From an uncultured Streptococcus sp. (GTDB taxonomy: Bacteria > Bacillota > Bacilli > Lactobacillales > Streptococcaceae): 11,563 bases of DNA. The stretch is taken from the NCBI GenBank assembly GCA_902480035.1, contig CABSRC010000047.1:1-11563 (forward strand), in the 5' to 3' direction. The translations under genes and the position numbers were made by a program. Shown here piece by piece: positions 1 through 5,031 of this stretch. Numbering within the stretch: the first letter of the stretch is position 1; each line of letters starts with the position of its first letter. Under the pieces are notes generated by a model. It did no database searches. It had not been told where the DNA came from and saw only the letters and a list, made by a program, of their open reading frames with translations.

Positions 1-1245
1 GGTCAAGAAGATCATGAAAACTTTGACAAATTCTGGAACGGAACCGTCTTCCACATGGTTGGAAAAGACATCCTTCGTTTCCACTCCATCTACTGGCCGA
101 TTCTTCTCATGATGATGGATATCAAATTGCCAGAACGTTTGATTGCCCATGGTTGGTTTGTCATGAAAGACGGCAAGATGTCTAAGTCTAAAGGGAATGT
201 CATCTACCCAGAAATGTTGGTGGAACGCTTCGGATTGGATCCGCTTCGTTACTACCTTATGCGCAGTTTGCCAGTTGGTTCAGATGGTACCTTTACACCA
301 GAAGACTACGTGGCTCGTATCAACTATGAATTGGCCAATGACCTTGGAAACCTTCTCAACCGGACGGTAGCCATGATCAATAAATACTTTGGTGGTCAAG
401 TTCCGGCTTATGTCGAAAATGTCACTGCATTTGATGCAGATTTGGCCAAGGTGCTTGAAGAAAACATCGCTGAATACCACAAGCAAATGAACGCGGTGGA
501 TTACCCACGCGCTTTGGAAGCCGTATGGAACATCATCTCTCGTACCAATAAGTACATCGATGAGACAGCGCCTTGGGTCCTCGCCAAAGAAGATGGCGAC
601 AAGGAACAATTGGCAGCAGTCATGGCTCACTTAGCTGCTAGCCTTCGTGTCGTGGCTCACTTGATCCAACCATTCATGATGAACACCTCAAATGCCATCA
701 TGGAACAACTTGGCTTGGGCTTGGACTTCGATCTTGAAAACTTGACCCTAGCAGGTTTCCCTGAAAATGTCACAGTGGTTGCCAAAGGAACTCCAATCTT
801 CCCACGTCTCGACATGGAAGAAGAAATTGCCTACATCCAATCTCAAATGACTGCTGGAAAACCACAAGAAAAAGAATGGATTCCAGAAGAAGTTGAACTC
901 AAGTCTGAAAAAGATGAGATCAAATTTGAAGACTTTGACAAGGTTGAAATCCGTGTAGCAGAAGTCAAAGAAGTGGAACGCGTCGAAGGATCAGACAAAC
1001 TGCTTCGCTTCCGTCTAGATGCAGGAGATGGCGAAGACCGTCAAATCCTCTCTGGTATCGCGAAATTCTATCCAAATGAACAAGAATTGGTCGGCAAAAA
1101 ACTCCAAATCGTGGCCAACCTCAAACCACGTAAGATGATGAAAAAATACGTCAGCCAAGGCATGATTCTTTCAGCTGAACATGGAGATCAATTAACAGTC
1201 TTAACTGTTGATCCATCTGTTCCAAATGGAAGCATTATTGGTTAA
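1..1245 (+). CDS. metG: Methionyl-tRNA synthetase, 3' part (5' end outside window)
   Basis: Cytosolic enzyme that charges tRNA-Met with methionine. The reading frame is open from the first base, so the window holds the last 414 codons of a protein usually about 665 residues long; the Rossmann part with the HIGH motif is missing to the left. The class I signature KMSKSKGN is visible at 175-198, followed by the helical anticodon-binding domain (about 240-780), a charged linker, and a C-terminal Trbp111-type tRNA-binding OB-fold domain from about 919 to the stop ([11 protein letters not shown], then [25 protein letters not shown]). That fused domain is the dimerising, tRNA-binding module of the long MetG form. 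No truncation or frameshift is seen. The TAA stop at 1243-1245 is followed ten bases later by a terminator. A methionine at 55 is internal, not the start. Confidence 0.97.
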   Translation, partial: GQEDHENFDKFWNGTVFHMVGKDILRFHSIYWPILLMMMDIKLPERLIAHGWFVMKDGKMSKSKGNVIYPEMLVERFGLDPLRYYLMRSLPVGSDGTFTPEDYVARINYELANDLGNLLNRTVAMINKYFGGQVPAYVENVTAFDADLAKVLEENIAEYHKQMNAVDYPRALEAVWNIISRTNKYIDETAPWVLAKEDGDKEQLAAVMAHLAASLRVVAHLIQPFMMNTSNAIMEQLGLGLDFDLENLTLAGFPENVTVVAKGTPIFPRLDMEEEIAYIQSQMTAGKPQEKEWIPEEVELKSEKDEIKFEDFDKVEIRVAEVKEVERVEGSDKLLRFRLDAGDGEDRQILSGIAKFYPNEQELVGKKLQIVANLKPRKMMKKYVSQGMILSAEHGDQLTVLTVDPSVPNGSIIG

Positions 1246-1255
1246 ACATATATAA

Positions 1256-1281
1256 AAAAGCACTCCCGCGGGAGTGCTTTT
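1256..1281. terminator. Bidirectional rho-independent terminator between metG and the HTH operon
   Basis: Perfect palindrome: AAAAGCACTCCCG at 1256-1268 pairs with CGGGAGTGCTTTT at 1269-1281 (the centre CCGCGG must open to form the loop). A T-run follows on the plus strand and an A-run precedes it, so it can end metG from the left and the minus-strand DUF2975/HTH transcript from the right. Confidence 0.9.
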
Positions 1282-1354
1282 CTTGTATTGATATGGTTCC
1301 CATCATTGAATTTTACAAGGATGGTAGATGAGTCCTATTAGTAATGGGTGTTAA

Positions 1355-1495
1355 CGGAGACTTCCGCAGTGAGAAAAGAGTCTGAAACGGTATCGTTTCA
1401 GACTCTCGGAAGATTTGAGACAGTGGGCTCAAATCTTAGGTATGGAATCCCAAAGGGATTCGCTACCGTCCGTCCTCACCTAAGGAAAGTCTCCG
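1355..1495. repeat. Structured multi-hairpin intergenic element (cloverleaf-like)
   Basis: This gene-free stretch is packed with nested inverted repeats. The outer stem is CGGAGACTTCC (1355-1365) with GGAAAGTCTCCG (1484-1495), one bulged A. Inside it, GTGAG 1369-1373 can pair with CTCAC 1475-1479. Three hairpins fill the interior: GAGTCTGAAACG 1378-1389 with CGTTTCAGACTC 1394-1405 (12 perfect pairs, loop GTAT); AAGATTTGAG 1410-1419 with CTCAAATCTT 1428-1437 (10 perfect pairs); GAATCCC 1445-1451 with GGGATTC 1455-1461, extended by GGTA 1439-1442 with TACC 1464-1467. An alternative stem CTTAGGT 1435-1441 with ACCTAAG 1478-1484 competes with two of these. There is no T-run, so it is not itself a terminator. 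On the minus strand it would lie in the 3' untranslated region of the HTH operon, before the terminator at 1256-1281. It is most likely a dispersed streptococcal intergenic repeat; a small RNA is the alternative. I cannot match it to BOX or RUP. Confidence 0.65.
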
Positions 1496-1505
1496 AATAT
1501 AGTCC

Positions 1506-1712
1506 CTATTCATCCGGCCGGTATTCTAGGATATCTCCTGGCTGGCAGTCGAGTTCTTTGCAGATGGCTTCAAGGGTGGTGAAGCGGATGGCTTTGGCCT
1601 TGCCAGTCTTGAGAATGGAGAGGTTAGCTGTCGTGATGCCGATTTTATCGGCTAGCTCATTGGATTTCATTTTCCGCTTGGCCAGCATGACATCTAGATT
1701 GACGATAATCAT
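1506..1712 (-). CDS. Small Cro/CI-family HTH transcriptional regulator (YozG-like)
   Basis: A 68-residue DNA-binding protein that is little more than one helix-turn-helix: residues 18-37 (NELADKIGITTANLSILKTG) form the helix-turn-recognition-helix, and the tail LEAICKELDCQPGDILEY is the typical end of the single-domain Xre proteins of the HTH_26/YozG group. The start is fixed by AAGGAGG on the minus strand at 1717-1723, which overlaps the stop of the upstream DUF2975 gene; the coding regions are 10 nt apart, so the two are cotranscribed. In the Bacillus YoaS/YozG arrangement a DUF2975 membrane protein is likewise paired with this type of regulator. From the pairing I infer that the membrane protein modulates the regulator, and that the regulator may control its own operon. 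Its targets are unknown. Confidence 0.88.
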   Translation of the reverse strand: MIIVNLDVMLAKRKMKSNELADKIGITTANLSILKTGKAKAIRFTTLEAICKELDCQPGDILEYRPDE

Positions 1713-1722
1713 GGCACCCTCC

Positions 1723-2244
1723 TTAAATGGTTAGCTCATTTTCTTCAGCAATCTCAATCCCTCTCTCTAAAATCTTGCCAAGGACCCAGACAATTGGAAC
1801 GGCAAGGAGAAGCCCCGTGTTAAAGGTCAATTGGAAGGTAAAGGGAAGGAGATAAGCATTGCCGCTGGTCTCAAGTGTGCCAGACATAAAGGACAAGACC
1901 AAGAGAATCTTCCAAGCTCGGTTGCAAAGATTAATGTTGGAGTGAGAAAAGATCTTTTCTTGGTAGAGATTTTGGAGGAAGCTGCGAATGGTGATGAGAA
2001 GGTAAATATAGATAGCGCTTGAGGCTAGTGGGAAGAGCAGCTGCCAGAGAGGTTGTGGATGTTTGGGGAAGAGCTGGATGCCATTCGCATCAAAGGACAA
2101 GCGACCTGATTGAATGAGATCTTTGAAAAGGCCCATGCGGGAAAGCAGATGGACGACCAATGCAGCCACGGTCATAAAGCCACAGAAGTAAATGAAAGCC
2201 GTTAAGACTTCAATGACATTTTTTAAGGTTTTTGAGTTTTTCAT
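1723..2244 (-). CDS. DUF2975 four-TM membrane protein (YoaS-like)
   Basis: A 173-residue integral membrane protein. Four hydrophobic segments are visible: about residues 10-34 (VIEVLTAFIYFCGFMTVAALVV), 66-90 (PLWQLLFPLASSAIYIYLLI), 110-130 (AWKILLVLSFMSGTL), and 140-160 (TGLLLAVPIVWVLGKIL). It ends in ERGIEIAEENELTI, the hallmark C-terminus of DUF2975 proteins. The start is supported by AAGGAGG on the minus strand at 2251-2257, six bases upstream, and by a sigma-A promoter at 2282-2309. The gene overlaps the ribosome-binding site of the downstream HTH regulator. Function is not known to me; the recurring pairing with a small HTH protein suggests a membrane sensor or anchor for that regulator. 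Confidence 0.88.
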   Translation of the reverse strand: MKNSKTLKNVIEVLTAFIYFCGFMTVAALVVHLLSRMGLFKDLIQSGRLSFDANGIQLFPKHPQPLWQLLFPLASSAIYIYLLITIRSFLQNLYQEKIFSHSNINLCNRAWKILLVLSFMSGTLETSGNAYLLPFTFQLTFNTGLLLAVPIVWVLGKILERGIEIAEENELTI

Positions 2245-2281
2245 CGCAAGCCTCCTTGAAGTTTATTTATTTTTCACTTAT

Positions 2282-2309
2282 AGTATACTCCTTATAAAAA
2301 ATTAGTCAA
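2282..2309 (-). promoter_or_regulatory. Sigma-A promoter of the DUF2975-HTH operon
   Basis: On the minus strand, -35 TTGACT (2304-2309) and -10 TATACT (2282-2287) are separated by 16 bp. Transcription would begin near 2275, giving a leader of about 30 nt before the DUF2975 start. Confidence 0.75.
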
Positions 2310-2316
2310 TAAAAAG

Positions 2317-2331
2317 TATCGAAAAACGATA
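2317..2331. promoter_or_regulatory. Inverted repeat TATCG-N5-CGATA, candidate operator
   Basis: A perfect 5-bp inverted repeat, TATCG AAAAA CGATA, lies seven bases upstream of the minus-strand -35 box. Its size and symmetry would suit a small Cro/CI dimer, so it is a candidate site for the HTH protein of this operon. A second, AT-only inverted repeat (AAAATAAT 2334-2341, ATTATTTT 2354-2361) lies beside it but is less informative. Assignment is inference only. Confidence 0.3.
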
Positions 2332-2429
2332 AAAAAATAATGATAAACAAAATATTATTTTTGAGAAACAGGTATTCTCTGCTAAAACTAGTCGGTTTAA
2401 GCCGGGGAAACCACTACATAGAGGGGAAT

Positions 2430-2458
2430 TTTACTATACTTTCGATTTAGGGTATACT
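2430..2458 (+). promoter_or_regulatory. Promoter of the DUF6287-like surface protein gene
   Basis: -10 TATACT at 2453-2458 with a modest -35 TTTACT at 2430-2435, spaced 17 bp. Transcription would begin near 2465, and GGAGG at 2480-2484 precedes the start codon at 2492. It is divergent from the DUF2975 promoter; the roughly 120 bp between them hold only AT-rich inverted repeats. Confidence 0.6.
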
Positions 2459-2491
2459 AGTGTAAAGATCTTATTCCATGGAGGTAGTAAA

Positions 2492-3754
2492 ATGAATCTT
2501 AAGTGGAAGAAAAAATACCTGGGGCCGATTTTGGGGCTGGTCGGAGCAGTTGTTCTGATCGGTGGAGTCTATCTCTACTCTAGCTCCAACATCCAACCAG
2601 ACCATCAAAAGGAATTTAACCAGACTAGCAAGAAGGTCACTAAGCCAAAGGAAAAAGCCATTGACTTGAGTGGTAACTATGTCTCTAATGAACGGGATGA
2701 AGCCAAAATCGAGAAAAAAGGCAAGGCTTGGAAGATCGATTACCAAACGGCTGACGGCAAGGTATCCGCTGAATTTAGCACGGACTGGAAGGCCGAAGGG
2801 GCTAACAAAATTTCAACTGGCAAGATGAAAAAGTCCGATGGTAATACAGACTTTACAGTCACTGTTCGTGTCTTCAAATACAAGACAGATAAGAAGCCTT
2901 TGATCACGGTCACCATGACTGACAAAAATCCCGACCACGAGATGGTCTTTGCCAATCGGGAGGATTTTTTCAAATCGACAGATCCAAATGATGTCGTCCT
3001 TGATGGCAATCTCTCACCGTTTGAAGGTGCTTATTCCAATGATACCTATGAAAAGGAAATCGCAGATTCCGGTTTTAAACTTTATGGCTATACTCCAGAA
3101 GAATATTACCAAAACAAGACCAGCGCCTTTCCAAGCATTGTAAATGGTGAGGCTGGCTGGACTTTCTGGAGCGGAGGCACTCGGGCAAGTTACCTGCTCA
3201 ATAAAGAAAAAGAGCCCAAGAAGCGAAAAGGCTATTATGAAGTTTATTTCACAGGGGCCAATGCGACTGCGATCCAAGGGCAAGAGCAAACCTTGTACTT
3301 GATCCCAGCAGGTGTGACAGGTCCTGATGGAGTAGCTTCCCAAGAACGTCGGATTCTCTTTGGGGATGCGGCCTTTCGGGATTATCATCTAGAGTGGTGG
3401 AAAGCTTACCCACAACCGAAAAAAGAGAAAGACTTGGATATTGCGGCCATTAACGGAGGCGATTTCTCAAGCTTAGCTGGAACCTGGCGCAATGGCAAGG
3501 GAGCTGAAATCGTCATCCAAGCAGACGGAAAAGTCAAGGGCCAAGGCAGCCTCAAGGCCGTTGCGGACTCAGATAAGAAGAGCAAGATCCCTTATGTTGA
3601 ACTGAAGATGGGTGAGACCGGTGCGGCGATTGGACTGCTGAAAATTGGCTTCCAAAATCCAGATGGAGACCAGTCTGACACCAGCAAGGCCCGTCTGGTG
3701 GTGACTCAATCTGCAGGAAACTACCCAGCTGATCAATATTTCTATCGTCAATAA
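2492..3754 (+). CDS. Membrane-anchored extracellular protein with DUF6287-like modules
   Basis: A 420-residue protein with a basic N-terminus and one hydrophobic segment (about residues 9-29). There is no lipobox cysteine, so it is probably held by an uncleaved N-terminal anchor, or cleaved after the SSS that follows; the rest would be outside the cell. After a Lys-rich linker comes a first beta-rich module from residue 57 (DLSGNYVSNERDEAKIEKKG) to about 157. A middle region (about 165-310, GYTPEEYYQNKTSAFPSIVNG, WTFWSGG) is followed by a second module at 324-420 that opens similarly (FSSLAGTWRNGKGAEIVIQADG) and ends YPADQYFYRQ. I recall this LAGTWRNGKG pattern as the DUF6287 domain of streptococcal lipoproteins, from memory without a search. 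Start chosen by GGAGG seven bases upstream and a promoter. Monocistronic: its own promoter, and a repeat plus terminator follow. Function unknown; a ligand-binding, lipocalin-like role is speculative. Confidence 0.82.
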   Translation: MNLKWKKKYLGPILGLVGAVVLIGGVYLYSSSNIQPDHQKEFNQTSKKVTKPKEKAIDLSGNYVSNERDEAKIEKKGKAWKIDYQTADGKVSAEFSTDWKAEGANKISTGKMKKSDGNTDFTVTVRVFKYKTDKKPLITVTMTDKNPDHEMVFANREDFFKSTDPNDVVLDGNLSPFEGAYSNDTYEKEIADSGFKLYGYTPEEYYQNKTSAFPSIVNGEAGWTFWSGGTRASYLLNKEKEPKKRKGYYEVYFTGANATAIQGQEQTLYLIPAGVTGPDGVASQERRILFGDAAFRDYHLEWWKAYPQPKKEKDLDIAAINGGDFSSLAGTWRNGKGAEIVIQADGKVKGQGSLKAVADSDKKSKIPYVELKMGETGAAIGLLKIGFQNPDGDQSDTSKARLVVTQSAGNYPADQYFYRQ

Positions 3755-3760
3755 AAGAGA

Positions 3761-3877
3761 GTGGGACAGAAATCGGTCATTCGTTAGAATTCGATTTCGT
3801 CGTCCCACCTCCGCACAGTTGAGTAGGGCTGTAAAAGCTGATGAAATCAGCGTAGTAGAGCCCACTCAACCACTGCG
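3761..3877. repeat. Streptococcal intergenic stem-loop repeat
   Basis: This stretch begins six bases after the stop of the surface protein gene and folds into two nested units. GTGGGAC 3761-3767 pairs with GTCCCAC 3802-3808. Then CGCA 3812-3815, GTTGAG 3818-3823 and GGGCT 3826-3830 pair in order with TGCG 3874-3877, CTCAAC 3865-3870 and AGCCC 3859-3863, capped by GCTGAT 3837-3842 with ATCAGC 3846-3851. I recognise the start (GTGGGACAGAAATCG) and the final GGGAC-type terminator as recurrent intergenic sequence in mitis/sanguinis-group genomes; this is from memory. It is transcribed as the 3' untranslated region of the upstream gene. Confidence 0.65.
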
Positions 3878-3905
3878 TCTTGCTCGACAATCCAAAAACA
3901 ATTAA

Positions 3906-3938
3906 GAGGCTAGGACTTTTGTCCCAGCCTCTTTTTTT
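3906..3938 (+). terminator. Rho-independent terminator after the surface protein gene
   Basis: GAGGCT-A-GGAC (3906-3916), loop TTTT, GTCC-C-AGCCTC (3921-3931), one A.C mismatch, then seven Ts (3932-3938). It closes the transcript from 2465 and separates it from the zinc operon. The 63 bp between it and the next -35 box (3939-4001) show nothing further that I can support. Confidence 0.88.
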
Positions 3939-4001
3939 CTGCAGGGAAAGGTCGTGGAGGCTAGTAAAAGGTTATTAAAAGGAAAAAAATGTAAAAAAGA
4001 C

Positions 4002-4030
4002 TTGACAAAGCAAATGATTAGCAGTATTAT
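4002..4030 (+). promoter_or_regulatory. Promoter of the adcAII-pht operon
   Basis: Consensus -35 TTGACA (4002-4007), 17-bp spacer, -10 TATTAT (4025-4030). Transcription should begin near 4037. The last base of the -10 is the first base of the first AdcR box, so bound repressor would cover the start site and block polymerase. Confidence 0.85.
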
Positions 4031-4065
4031 TAACTAGTTAATTAACTGATTAATAAACTGGTTAA
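4030..4065. promoter_or_regulatory. Three contiguous AdcR boxes (zinc-responsive operator array)
   Basis: Three 12-bp sites abut with no gap: TTAACTAGTTAA (4030-4041), TTAACTGATTAA (4042-4053) and TAAACTGGTTAA (4054-4065). Against the known streptococcal AdcR consensus TTAACYRGTTAA the first is perfect and palindromic; the other two differ at one position each. AdcR is the MarR-family repressor that binds DNA when loaded with zinc, so the operon should be off in zinc-replete cells and on under zinc limitation. The array runs from the end of the -10 box through the start site into the leader. Confidence 0.9.
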
Positions 4066-4088
4066 CAAAGATGAAATAGAGGTGAAGG

Positions 4089-5024
4089 ATGAAAAGGAGA
4101 AAAATGAAGGTGCTGGGACTCTTGTTCCTCAGTTTCTTTCTGCTTGCAGCTTGTGCTAGTCAAGGAAATGCAGGCAAGCCCCCTTCTAAAAAAGGTCTCA
4201 AAATTGTCACGAGTTTTTATCCCATCTATGCCCTGGTCAAGGAAATCTCTGGGGATCAAAATGACATCTGGATGGTTCAGTCCGGTGCAGGGATCCATGA
4301 TTACGAGCCCTCAACCAAGGAAGTGGCCCAAATCTATGATGCGGATGTATTTGTCTATCATTCTCAGACCCTGGAATCATGGGCTGGTCGCTTAGATCCT
4401 AATCTACAAGGTTCCAAGTTACAGGTGATCGAAGGGAGTCAAGGAATGACCCTTGATAAGGTGGCTGGATTAGAGGATGTCGAGGCTGGTCAGGGAAAAG
4501 AAGCCAAGCAACTGTATGACCCGCATACCTGGTTGGACCCTGCGAAAATTGCAGAGGAAGGAAAGATTATCGCCCAGCGCTTGGGAGAGATCGATCCAAA
4601 GAACAAGGAGCTCTATCAGGCCAATGCCCAAAAGCTTGAAAAACGCTGTGAGGAACTAGTAGCTCGCTACCAGCCTGTCTTTGACAAGGCCAAGCAAAAG
4701 ACTTTTGTGACCCAGCATACGGCCTTTTCTTATCTGGCCAAACGCTTTGGTCTCAAGCAATTAGGGATTGCAGGGATTTCTCCAGAGCAAGAACCAACCG
4801 CCCGGCAATTGGCAGAGATCCAGCAGTTTGTCAAAGATTATCAGGTGAAAACGATCTTCGTAGAGAAGCACACGTCGTCAAAGGTGGCAGATAGTATCGC
4901 CAAGGCAACAGGGGCGCGTGTCAAGGTCTTGGATCCACTGGAAGCTGATCCGCAAAACGATAAGGATCTATTAGCAAATTTAGAAGAAAATATGGCGAGT
5001 TTAGCCAAGGAATTAGAGGAGTAA
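4089..5024 (+). CDS. adcAII: Zinc-binding lipoprotein of the AdcAII/Lmb family (ABC transporter substrate-binding)
   Basis: A 311-residue cluster A-I/ZnuA-type solute-binding lipoprotein that captures Zn2+ outside the membrane and hands it to the AdcCB permease/ATPase, not encoded here. A lipoprotein signal ends in the lipobox LAAC with lipidated Cys22. The four metal ligands of the family are at the expected places: His70 (GIHDYEPS), His146 (YDPHTWLDP), His210 (VTQHTAFSYL) and Glu285 (DPLEADPQNDK). Like other AdcAII/Lmb proteins, it lacks the long His-rich loop of AdcA. GAGGTGAAGG precedes the first ATG at 4089; a second ATG at 4104 has its own AGGAG at 4095-4099 and would give a signal peptide five residues shorter, so the exact start is uncertain. 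The pht gene follows after 7 nt, and the AdcR array lies just upstream. The older name is lmb (laminin-binding), but zinc binding is the better-supported role. Confidence 0.95.
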   Translation: MKRRKMKVLGLLFLSFFLLAACASQGNAGKPPSKKGLKIVTSFYPIYALVKEISGDQNDIWMVQSGAGIHDYEPSTKEVAQIYDADVFVYHSQTLESWAGRLDPNLQGSKLQVIEGSQGMTLDKVAGLEDVEAGQGKEAKQLYDPHTWLDPAKIAEEGKIIAQRLGEIDPKNKELYQANAQKLEKRCEELVARYQPVFDKAKQKTFVTQHTAFSYLAKRFGLKQLGIAGISPEQEPTARQLAEIQQFVKDYQVKTIFVEKHTSSKVADSIAKATGARVKVLDPLEADPQNDKDLLANLEENMASLAKELEE

Positions 5025-5031
5025 ATCAAGG

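Noticed and set aside
1355..1495. The cloverleaf-like element as a tRNA or T-box leader
   Set aside because: It lacks the tRNA consensus (no GTTCRA loop, no CCA-proximal 7-bp acceptor pattern of the right spacing), and no aminoacyl-tRNA synthetase gene lies downstream in either direction; metG is upstream on the other side of a terminator.
1348..1734. Plus-strand 128-codon open frame
   Set aside because: It runs across the palindromic element and antisense through the HTH gene, has no ribosome-binding site, and its composition is that of antisense DNA.
2334..2361. AAAATAAT/ATTATTTT inverted repeat as an operator
   Set aside because: The sequence is almost pure A/T, so such symmetry is likely by chance; no supporting partner was found.
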